From NCBI GenBank assembly GCA_008694505.1, contig VZDJ01000090.1, positions 4,829,521-4,893,520 of the forward strand: a DNA stretch of 64,000 bases, given 5' to 3'. Shown piece by piece: positions 23,111 to 33,520 of this stretch. The translations under genes were made by a program, and so were the position numbers. This DNA is from Cyanoderma ruficeps (taxonomy: Eukaryota; Chordata; Aves; Passeriformes; Timaliidae). The notes under the pieces were generated by a model. That model was not told the origin of the DNA, did no database searches, and saw nothing but the letters and a program-made list of their open reading frames with translations. Position 1 is the stretch's first letter. The number at the start of each line of letters is the position of its first letter.

Positions 23111-26100
23111 CATTAAGTGAGAGGGTGCCCTGTTCTCTCTCTGTGCTGCTCTCCATACAGCACTCACCTCCTTCCGACAGCCTCCTTGTTGCATATCTTT
23201 GCTCCCCTATTTCTTTCTTATTTAATCCGTCTGCTTCCTTGTGCTGTAGCAGGGGTCACTTTCATTATGGGATGTTCTGTGCATTTCCACCATCAGTCTG
23301 TATTTGTGTGATTTATAATGCAGACCAGGAGCGAGGCGTGTGAGTAATCATCTGAGTGGTAAGAGCTATTCCCAGGCTAGGAACTAGCAGCCCTGGGAAA
23401 AGCAAATAGTTGTTGGGGGCAGTAGGCTGCAGGAATGGGAGGGCAGTTGTGGCCCTGCTGTGACTCACCTGCCAGCTTTTCCTGATGCACAGCCTCTGCA
23501 AGCCAGGCTGGATGCATATCCTGCCAGCACCCCACTACAGCCAGCTGAAGGAGCATTGGGATGCAGGACATGGTGATGGGCAAGAATCCAATAGACAGAA
23601 AGCTGGTTGACCATTTGGTTTTCCAGGCCTCTCCCTACCCCTTTCATGTTTGTGGGAAAAAAAAGATCTTTCCCCATGGGTCTAGCCCTTATCTCTGGGG
23701 CTACAATTGTTTCATTTGGCTGATCCCAAAATGTAAAGCCCTGAGACAGTTTTCTAGGGCACAGCTGTGACCAAAGGGATGCCTGTGAGAAGTACAAGCC
23801 AAAGAAAGCCACGTGCCAAGTTCTGTGTGCCTCTATAGTATGGGCTGGCCCTTTAGATACACAGGTAGCATCAGGGATGTTGTCAGGTGTTTAGAAATCT
23901 GTGGAACTTCTGGGAGTGTTTAAGCATGCTTATCATTTCAGCCAAAAACCTGATACTTCAGCTAAAATAGACCACATGTTTACCACACTCAGAATATGGC
24001 TGATTTCCTAAAACCTGCACTTTTAAAAACAACTGGTATGTGGCCAGTTCAAAGATCAAATGTTCTGTGTTACAGTGAGTTCACACTGCATTTTATTGTA
24101 TCTATCTTCTGCTACCATTATTGTGTATAATCTGATCTCATGCCTAGAGAGCCATCAAAAGCTGTGATGTATGGCCAGACTGCGGACTGGCAATATGCTG
24201 TGAAATTATAGTAGCAGCAGGTTTGCAACCTATCTGGGAGGGCTGTGTTCCCACTCCCCAAAATAAGCCATTTTCTCAAATGCCTGATCTCGTGTTTGAT
24301 AGGCAGTGTGCTCCTCATGTGCTGCACTGCAGGATTTCCCCATGAGCAGTAAGCAAACACATGCTTGCTCAGGTGGCTGCTGCAGAGCAGACCTTCCTTA
24401 GGACAGACCTTGCTGAAGCCCATCCCCTCACACCACAGCAGGACAGTGGGCTCCCTGCTGTTCTCACTATTAGAGTGCAGTTCCCATTGCTTTGTTGGTT
24501 GTGTAAGTGTCATCTGTCACCATCCTTTCCAAAATTTCATCTCATTCTGTCCTGCCAGCCTGCAGGACAGCAGGCAGAGCATGCCTCTGGGGCCTGATAT
24601 GTCCTTGGGAGCAGCCATCATCTTCCCTGCTGCTTCCTCCTGCGCCTGCATTGTAGGACTGCGTGACCACTTTCAGCTACGGAGCCAGCTCCGCTTGCTC
24701 ACACTCTCTATTTACATTTAATATCCCTTAAATGATTAAAGCAAACATTCCTAATTAAATGTTAACGTGCTGTAAGTATCTGCAGCCAGCGTACTGTCCA
24801 CCCCTCTAATCTCATATGTGTGGACATAGCCCCTGGACTTAAGGAGAAAATTACTTTTTGAAACTTTGATGGGGAAGCACGAATAACTTATCCAGGCATC
24901 CCCATTAAGGTAACTCTCTGCCCTTGGGAAGATCATCGTGCTGCTGCATTCTCAGGGGTGGATGATGGCAGCCTGCATATGCTCAGGGCCTCATGTGGCT
25001 GGCTCAGCATAGGGCAAAATCAAGCCTGCAGAGACTCTGTGTGGGCTGAAGGGACAAGGAGCAAATCATGTTGTTATAAAAATGGGAATTAGATGTGGAT
25101 TAAAGTAGTTTTATTTTTATTTCTTTCTCTCTCTCTATATATATATATACAGATATACACGATTAGATTGTTTGCGTTTTCAGTTTGCTTTTTATTCCAA
25201 TTTAACCGTGGAGTTTTGTTGATGTTCTATTTCCCTCCAAAAAAGGTTCTTTCCCACCCGTGTTAGACTGTGCCAACACCTTTTCCGTGGTGTGTCACTA
25301 TTTACTGCAACACTCATTGCTGCAGTCAGTGGAATTCCTGAGGAAGATGTTCCTGCAGTTTCACTCCCTCTGCTGACTGTTTCTGCAACACCAACGCTGA
25401 CAGAGCTTAAAAGGTGGGGAGGTTTGTTCCAGTGCCTGGATACTCCTTGAGCAGTGCTGTCACTGTAAGACAGCTGTGTGCAGTCTGCCATTTGCATCTC
25501 TGGACCCCAGAGCGACTCTGAGGTAGACAGGAAACTGTTGCACTCCCCCGTTTTTACCACTTAGCTTTCAGTCAGACTGGTCTTTAAATTTTTTAGAAGT
25601 TTGTTGGGCTGTAGAGTGTTTCAGAGATATCTTTTATTTAGAGGTCCCTGTGGTATTTCCCCTGTTCTTGCTGTCTTTTGTGGCAACTAACTTTATTCTT
25701 TCACATTTTTTATTTCTTCAGTATTAAAGGCAGGTCTTCTGAAAATAATCTTCTATTTGTACAGATAGGACAGATATGATGAAATTAAGTTTTAAGTCAA
25801 GTGTGTCTTTCTCTCTAGGAGGTCCCTATGCACAATATTTTGGCTCATTCCAGTTATGTCAGTGTTTGAGAAGACGATTGAAATCTATCCACATCTTGGC
25901 TAATGAGAATATCTAAACTTGCTTTGGATCTGAAACAGTAGACTCCATCTTCTCATGGTTTATTCCAGTTATGGTTCCAGTGAACTCTTCAGTTTTAGTC
26001 CCTCATGTTGCAGGTCCTGAAGCACTGAAGTATCAGCCATAAAAAAAATACTTGCAATCCATTTCCAGATTGAGAGTTATTGAGGGAGGGCAAGGTGGCT

Positions 26101-27119
26101 GTAAAAGTACTTTGCTGCTGTCAGGAAGATGGCTTCCCATGTGTGCTTCCTATTTTAAGGCTGTCATCTAAATCTTTTATCATTATGCTGCAGATGATGG
26201 TGATTTTCTTTGCTTGATAGCACAGTGTAGTTGGTTGGAATCTTCTCACCTAGAAACTTCAGAGACATTGAAAAGGGTCTTCAGAATCTGTTCAAGCCTG
26301 CTTTTTGAGGTGTTCTACATTTTATTAAAAGAACTGTTAGTGTTCATCAAAGTAAAGAAAAGTGTCTCTCTCTGTAGTCCCTTGGACGTGCCAGTCATCA
26401 GTGTTGTAGACATACATGAATAAATGATGGCACTTACTAGTGGCTGACCCCACAGAGCAGGTGAGAATCTACTCCAGCTATTAAATATGAAATAACAAAC
26501 TCAATACTCACTTGTCGAATGCTTGTTTAGTTGGCATAGGCCTGTGGTTTCACAGCTGATGGTTCAGTTTCTTAATGCCAGCCCTCCACATGTGTCAGCA
26601 TCCTTGTAGACAACAAACTGGATATAGACGCCCAGGTAAATAGAAATGAGCTTGACAGAGAATGAAAGCTGTGCCTCTTGGGTGCCAAACAAGGTTTGCT
26701 CAGTTTCCCTGTGGTAACATCTCATTTGTGGGGTACTAGAAATATTGTATTCGTTGGTGCTGAAATTTACTCCAGACTCTTTCTGGAAGGATGAGCAAGT
26801 CCCCTCATGGCTTTGTTTTAGATGGCTTACAAGGCAAATGCTTAAGTCACATTCATTCATGTCAAGTTCCTGCAGGAGGAAAAAAACATCATGAAACAGA
26901 AGCTACAGCTATAGCTTTTGTTTTAGAGGATGCTGTCAAGCCCTTTAAGCACAAATACCAAATATGTCTTCAAAGTTCTGAATTCTCCTGAGGTCCATGC
27001 TCTATATTCCACTACAGTAGTCTTGCTTTTTAAAACCAGTCCTCTGGTATTTAGTAATCTGAAGGAAATACAGGACCCTTTCAAGCAGAGATAAAAAAAA
27101 AATAAAACTAAAAATGCTC
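23111..27119. other. unassigned non-coding DNA
   Basis: No gene supported. A CT-then-AT microsatellite lies at 25124-25150. An AT-rich unique block at 24715-24780 contains cctaattaaatgttaac. The open frame 25192-25560 (minus, 122 codons) shows no domain. Confidence 0.5.
25124..25150 (+). repeat. (CT)n(AT)n microsatellite
   Basis: A run of ctctctctct passes directly into atatatatatatat. It is a compound dinucleotide repeat, probably polymorphic in length. Confidence 0.9.
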
Positions 27120-27310
27120 ACGGTTGATGGCATAGAAAGCTAGTCCAGTATTCTGAGCAGCAGCTTAACTTTGTGATGTCTTATCTGTGTTCAAATCCCC
27201 AGTGCACATGGTTGGGGTTTTTTAATAGCAATTCACATGCATGCTAATTTTTCCCAGCCTCAGTCCTCCATCCCTAAAATGGGGCAATAGGTTTGTGGGG
27301 TTAAATGTTT
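27120..27310 (+). repeat. MIR-like SINE relic
   Basis: tgttcaaatccccagtgcac near 27190 resembles the tRNA B-box-derived part of a MIR element. The stretch cagcctcagtcctccatccc followed by taaaatggggcaatagg, about 27255-27292, resembles the conserved MIR segment (tcagtttcc..atctgtaaaatgggg). The two parts are in the right order and orientation, with about 50 unmatched bases between them. Divergence is high, as expected for an element of this age. Boundaries are approximate. Confidence 0.45.
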
Positions 27311-30300
27311 GCAGTGTTGTGTAGAATTCACACCCTGAGATGACAGAGTTGTAAGGAAGCAAGTAAAATGTTCTTGATTAGAAGTCAAAGTTTCACATTG
27401 GTCCCCATGTTCTTCACTGCTGCTGAGCATCCAGGTGATTAAAGTTAACAATTTGCATGCTGTTGTCAGGTTTTGATTAATGTAAAGATATTTACTTGCA
27501 CAAGGAAATAGAGTTCAAAATGAATGGTATTGAATGTATTTTAGATCAGCCAGTTAGGAGACAGAAGCTGTGCTGTGTGACTCAGGTGAATATTGCAAGT
27601 CATTCTGTAATCAACTGGATGTTCACATGTGGAGCCACAAGCTCAAGAAAGGCACAGGGGCTACATTCAAGCTACCCTGGAGAAAAGCACCACTTCTGAC
27701 TCATTTTAAGAGGTGTCATATGCAAGGTACAAATATGAAATTAGGGAGTGTGGGTTGAGGAGATGAGTAGATGACCGTGATCACTTCATCCAAAGGTCAT
27801 AGAAGGCTTTCCAATAAATACAAAGAGAAATGTAAGTCCTTGTCTTTTTCTATGCAGTTTACAAACCAGTGCAACTGATAAGAATGTTTTACATTGCACA
27901 GCTCATCCAATAGCAGAAAATAACGTCCTTAGAAGTATTATTTATAAAACATATTAAATGTACTTTTACTGCATTTGATAAATTTCCAATTTTCACAATA
28001 ACTGATATTCTTCAAAGTCCTGACTTAGACATCCTGTGACTATGGTATAATCACAGGTTTCTTGTGTTTGAATGGAAAATATCCATTTTCTTCTTGTAGT
28101 TGTGAAAAATAACTTGAAAGCATGATTCATAAAGGCTCAAAACCTAAATTTCAAATTAGAAAGTCAACATGCATGTTTTAAAATCTCACAGTCTTTAAGT
28201 CCATCCTGGGATCTCTCTTTTTATGCTTGGCTTATTATTTTTGGCATTATTATTGTTTGGGGATGGCAATCCTGTAGGTGAATGTTGAAGTCCTGCCTGG
28301 TTCCATTGTGCCTGTTCAGTTCTGTGCATGCATGCAGCAGTAGCTGAAGTGAGGGTTATGGTAGTGACATTCATGGTACTATTGAACTTCTGATATTCCT
28401 GCACTGGGACATCATGTCTTTTTTAAGACAGATTTAAATTAAATGCTTAGGGTGTCCGTACCCGCAGAATATTCATACTGTCTTTTAGATTGTTCTGGGA
28501 TTGGGAAGCACAGCCAAGGGGCAAATATTAACATATCTTTGAACCTTATGAACCTCCTGAGAAATGTTACAGCACTAACATTCAATATCCACCAAATTAT
28601 TGAGAATTATATGACACCTATCAGTCACTTTGATGTTCATGGGACTTGAGCAGTCTGTATCTGACTCACCTCTTGCTTTTGACTGGTCTACCCTTGTGCA
28701 AAGTGATCCTCTCTTCCAAGCCTTCCTTGCTGATTGCAGCACATCTCTTTCTTTTCCATGAATGTGTTTCTGTGCCAATTTTGCTCCCTCTCAAGAAGCT
28801 GCTTTAGCCTAGACTGGCTCTGCTCTTGTGCCTGTTGTCCTCTCCAGCTGACAAGGATGCAAACCCAAGCTGGCCAGCAGAGCCCCATTGCCATGACCAG
28901 CTCCAGTCACCTGGATGGTGTGTTCCTGTCTTTTGCCTTTGCAGGCCTTATACCCTTCATGGGGCTGACTCAACTGGTTCCTTTTCCTTATTGCCAACAT
29001 TAGGTTACCAAAAAGCAGATGTGTGTTGCACAGCCAGCTGCCCCAAGATGAGTGCAGAACTGGCTTCTTGGTGATTTTGCTACCTGTTAGGTCTTTGTTT
29101 CTTGTGGTGTGAAGCAAATTTTATGCTATCTGAAGCCAAAGTGACTTGCTCTGTAGCACGTGCAGAAGACTGCAGTTTAATAATGCTGGAAATGTATGTC
29201 CCCACCCCTGTAACATTGTAATTCTTCTTCAGTGGAGAGATCCTTGGTAATATAGTAATGGGAACCGCCAAAAAAAAAAAAATAACCTACTTAAGCTTTA
29301 TTTAAATCTTCATATTTCATTTTGAGAACAATCCAGCTGATTAAAATCCGTCATATTTTCAGTTACAAAAGGTTTGACAGCATAAATCTATTTTTTGCAT
29401 TTTCTTATATCGTTAAACCTTTCTACTCTATTCTAATGCTTAGTAAAGAGGGTTATTAGCACTGAGGGCGAACCTTAAAAGGGCTGAAGGTTTGATTCAT
29501 CTATGAAGCACCAACAAATTTGGATTAATTATTCAAATCTAATCCAAACCTCTCGAATCTGCAAAATTGGGCTGGAAGTCTCAAGAGAACAGGTTGTCTT
29601 GTGGGATTTCCAGTGCTTCCTGCCTAGTTTCCTGATGAGTCTACATAACCAGTAAAATCTTTTAAATGTACCACTTTTCTAAATTATATTTTAGATTCAG
29701 CATTGTCTGAATAGTGCAGCTGGTGCTTAAAGTTTTCAGCACAGGTGAGAAGTGTTCCTCTGTCACAATTCTGCCTTTTTTGGGGGTACAGTACCTAGCA
29801 TTTCCATGGAATCAAGGGTCAGGAGCATAATAAGGAAGAGAAGAGGCTGCAAAGATCATTGCCTTTTGAAAGTGGTATCCCCAGCGATGTTTCCTTCATT
29901 GCCAAAAGGTGTAAATTGCCCCAGATATTCTGAGATTATTATTTTTTGTGTGTGTTGGGGAGTGATTCTGTTGTGAAAAAGTTAGTGTTTATTTAGCATG
30001 ACAAACAGCTTTGAGATTCTTAAAGCTCATCATTTAAAATTGTGTACATACTTAATATTTGATCCTAAATCTGCTTCCAGTTAAGTCCCTTGATACTTCA
30101 ATGTTCCAGGGCTGTAAGAAATAGTCCTGTGTCTGGGCAGAAATATATCACCTGTCAAGACAAAAAATATGCTCTGAGGGACAAGCAGTGAGTCTAGTTT
30201 TATATTTGCAGAGCAGCTAGCACAGCAGGGTCCCTATCTTGATTTGAGACCTCTAGGAACTACTCCAAGATAAATATCAAATGATAACTCACGCCATTCT

Positions 30301-30996
30301 GCAAGAGGACTACAGATTTTCAAGGAACACTAGGGAATTTTGATTTTATGACCCCAAGAGGAATAGCGCAGACTTTTCTTTCCATTTAATGGACAGGGAT
30401 GCTTGGGTTCTCTTGCTCAGTGACAGGCCAGCAGGCAATGCCGACCCTTGTGCCTGACCTGTGATCAAAATTCCTCCAGCTTCTCAGGTACGAGCTTACC
30501 TCAGGTAAAAGAGGGTTCAAAGGCACTCTGTAGAAGGTAAGACATTCATCCCCTTTCTGGGATGCAGACAGAAAGCGTCACAGCTCATGAGTTTTGCAGT
30601 AAAAGGCAATTAATTATCACCTCGATGACCTCCTTTGCTATCAAATCACTACTCAAATGATTTTACTACTCTTTATAATGTGGCTAAATCCTGACAATTT
30701 TATCTATTGATTTCAGTGAAAAGTGATGAGTGCTCATTACATTAGAAAACCTTGTATTTTATGGTTGTGCCACCCGACTTCAGGGATCTGCTTTTATACA
30801 CATATGTGTATTTATATACTGTTCTTCTACTCTCCCTGCGTGTCATTTTTACAGTGTGGTGCTTAATATAATCCAGTGAATATACGGCTCAGAATGTATT
30901 CTGACATGTTCTGTGGCTGGAGATCTGTCTAAAACCTTCATTTAGTGCTCTTAACCACTTCTGGAAATCAGAAAGGGATTTCTTTTTTTTTTTTTT
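27311..30996. other. unassigned non-coding DNA
   Basis: No gene supported. A 13-base A run lies at 29270-29282 and does not terminate a recognisable retrocopy. The sequence at 28650-29070 is CT-rich and unique. No repeat was identified. Confidence 0.5.
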
Positions 30997-31076
30997 NNNN
31001 NNNNNNNNNNNNNNNNNNNNNNNNNNNNNNNNNNNNNNNNNNNNNNNNNNNNNNNNNNNNNNNNNNNNNNNNNNNN
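30997..31076. other. assembly gap, 80 N
   Basis: Exactly 80 N follow a run of T (30983-30996). The gap probably reflects failure to sequence through a homopolymer or low-complexity tract. Open frames that run through it are artefacts. Confidence 0.99.
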
Positions 31077-32862
31077 ACAAGTTTTTCACCAGTGAAGTTT
31101 CACCATGGAGATGAAGTGGGGGACTGGGAGCAGCAGCTTCATGGATTCCCTTCCTATGCCCTCTCCTTTCTGGAGAAGGAAACAGGACTGGAGTAGCTGC
31201 CCCTTCTCCCTTCCAATGTGTTTTAGTTCTGAGTCTCAGGGCTGTGGAGCTCTGCACACTCTGTGAGATCCTTTTTGCTACAGCTGTTGCTCCTCTTTAT
31301 CTTGAGAGTCTCAAGGGCGGAAGAGTCAGAAAGGAGGAGATTTCAAGCAGACACAGGCAGCTTGTTTCTTCTCTTAAGTAGTCATTTCATCTCTTTCACC
31401 AATGAGCAAGACAACTCTCCAGTGCTGTCTTCCCAGAGGTTGCAGCTCCCATAATCATTCTCGCACCTTGTTCCATAATTTCACATGGTGAAATTTCACA
31501 TGGCCACAGCTGACACAGTGGCCCAAATAAGATTTGAGTTCCTTCTCTATCTCCATGAATTGCAGTGATGAAGGGAAGGAAGGGCAAAAAAAGCTGTGGG
31601 AAGCACAGAGCTTCCACACTTCTAAGGAGTGGCAGAAGTGGTTTAATATTTTCAAGTGTGGGGAAAAAAAAGTCGGTGCTATCCCTGCTGTATTCATGCT
31701 CCATTTCTGTTTTAAGTACTTGTAAAACTAAGGAGAAATCAAAATTGATTTGGTTTTTTTCCCATACTGAATTACAGTGGCGAGACATTGCCTCCACTTT
31801 TCCGTCAACTTCTGATTTCAGTATTGGCTGTTGTGCTTTAAGGTCTGCTTGTATGGGTTGGAAGGGTAGAGATGTGCCCTACTGACCATACTTTTCCTGA
31901 GCCATTGTGACATGGTCTGTGGAAGGAGGTTTTGGGTCCACTGCTCCTTAGGCAATGAGCAATTAAAAAACTGACTTGTTCTTTAACGAAGTTCAAGGAT
32001 ATTATCTCCTCTTGTCTAAGGAACAACTTGACTTAAGCATGACTCAAGTCCCCTGCATGACTTTTACTCTCCAGACCAAGTTGCCCAGCATAGCTCCTTT
32101 CTATCTTCCTTAGCTAAATTATACCAGCTGTCTGCAGATTTTTTCAGCTCCTCCAGTTGCACATGGTGGCTTTGGTGATGCCTGGTTGGGAGGAGCAAGC
32201 TCTCTCCATGGGGAATATGCATTCTTCCTTCAAAGGTTTTCCTGGTTTGGGATTTAGGGTTAGTTTGTTTGTTTGTTCCATATTCTGTGATACTGAATTG
32301 TGGTAGTAGCATCACCAACAGCTGTCAACCCTCCCCCCAGCAGAGAGAGAGGCAGAGCAACCAAACCCAAGCAAGACACAAAACGACATTCAAAATGTGT
32401 TCAGAGAAACACGCTGCTTCAAAGGCAGGTGTAGAGGTCCCCCCGGAGCTCATTACCCTAGTCAGTGGAGGGGAGGGGTAAAGGAGAGTCTGGAGTGGGA
32501 AATAGTGTCTGTCCTTTTCCAAAAACTATAAGGACGTGAATAATAACCCATCCCTCAATCTCTTTGCATGGGCCCACAGACCCGAGTCTCCTCTTCACCT
32601 TAGCACCTCAGTCACCTCAGAGGTGGACTGGGCAAGTGTATCCAGGAAAGATGCCTGCCGTCAGACACACTGACATGAATCCTTCTCCAGGTAAAGTGTG
32701 TTTCACACAGGCAGCCTTCATTCTAGTAGCTCTTGCCAGGGCACACTGGGAGCCTCACCATCAAGAGATGAGGCCAGTATCCATGGCTTGTTTTCTTCTC
32801 CGTCTTTTCTGAGACTGTCGGCCTGGGAGGCAAGTGAAATCTGACTGTGATTGTAGATGGCG
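31077..32862. other. unassigned non-coding DNA
   Basis: No gene supported. A small palindrome with overlapping direct repeats lies at 31477-31503. A GTTT-type run (gtttgtttgtttgttcc) lies near 32263-32279. The open frame at 31396-31797 (minus, 133 codons) has no recognisable domain. Confidence 0.5.
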
Positions 32863-33119
32863 TGTTGTGATTGTGAGGCTGAGATTGTTCCACTTCAGGA
32901 ACAGAAAGATGAGGCTCACGCAGCAGCAGATCAAGGGAACAGCTCTTTATTTCAAAATCTGACTCCATTTATATACATATATACAAAGGTCAAGAGATTG
33001 GCTACTTCAGGTTGCCACCTCTCAATGTGGATGGTGGACTGTTGCCTGAGTTTTTCTGTTCTTTCTCTTTCTGTAGAACGTTCACATGCAGAATAAAATC
33101 TATTCTTAGAATGTTTACA
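32863..33119 (-). mobile_element. small ERV-type LTR, minus strand
   Basis: Read on the minus strand, it starts TGTAAACATTC at 33119 and ends CAATCACAACA at 32863, giving TG...CA ends and 257 bp. It has a TATAAA at 32968-32973 and an AATAAA at 32946-32951, 22 bases apart, as in a compact retroviral U3-R-U5. Immediately upstream on the minus strand is a purine-rich caggagaagta (33130-33120), where a polypurine tract should be. It is homologous to the plus-strand copy at 33160-33331 over about 172 bp, which supports the LTR call independently. Family not identified. Confidence 0.6.
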
Positions 33120-33159
33120 TACTTCTCCTGTGAGAGAAGAAATGAGTGATGGTGCTATT

Positions 33160-33331
33160 CACCATCCAGGTCGAAGGGGTGGTGACCTGTGTAGCCAATC
33201 CCTTGACCTCTGTACATATCTATAAATGTTGGAGTCAAAATAAAGATAATTAGACAGCTTTGTACAACTCTGTCTCCGGAGCTTCTCTCAGTGTTCCTAA
33301 ATTGGGACACACCCAGATTCACCCTGCGACA
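33160..33331 (+). mobile_element. second copy of the same LTR, plus strand, 5' truncated
   Basis: It begins caccatccaggt and ends accctgcgaca. It shares with the minus-strand copy the segments caccatcca, gtagccaatc.cttgacct and tataaatg..ggagtca, the AATAAA (33239-33244) and tgttcct.aa.tgg. TATAAA is at 33221-33226. Its outer U3 is missing: the sequence to its left is instead the polypurine end of the opposite-strand copy. The two copies therefore lie head to head with only about 20-40 bases between them. Confidence 0.6.
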
Positions 33332-33520
33332 TCTGGAAACTCAGGCAACAGTGGACATCACTATCAATCAACTCTTCTCTCAGAGGAGAAGTATGTAAAC
33401 ATTCTGAAAACAGACATTGTTTACATGAAGCTGCATGAGAAACTTCTGCACAAAGACAGAAAGCAGAAAATTCAGGGCAACAGCGTGTCCTTTGGAGATT
33501 TGGGAATTGGTTTATATTAG
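33332..33520 (+). mobile_element. ERV internal scrap, polypurine tract and partial 3' U3
   Basis: After the plus-strand LTR come about 41 bases of unassigned sequence, then a purine-rich cagaggagaagta ending at 33393, then TGTAAACATTCTG from 33394. From tcttctctcagaggagaag at 33373 to about 33490 it matches the minus strand of 33140-33037, that is, the polypurine tract and U3 start of the other copy. This suggests a provirus whose interior was lost, leaving 5' LTR core, a remnant, and the start of a 3' LTR. The right edge is approximate. Confidence 0.5.

Noticed and set aside
25410..25460. gtttgttccagtgcctgga resembling antisense CR1
   Set aside because: Only about 20 bases fit, and neighbouring sequence does not follow CR1 on either side.
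27180..27205. ttcaaatcc as a tRNA gene T-arm
   Set aside because: No A box, acceptor stem or anticodon arm can be built around it. It fits a MIR-like relic better.
30889..31257. Open frames spanning the 80-N gap
   Set aside because: They read through unknown bases and a T run, so they are artefacts.
33334..33353. aaactcaggcaacagtgga as partner of the inverted copy at 33032-33050
   Set aside because: The better homologous partner of that minus-strand segment is the stretch near 33463-33490, in the correct order within the U3 module. This extra match is probably coincidental or a secondary duplication.
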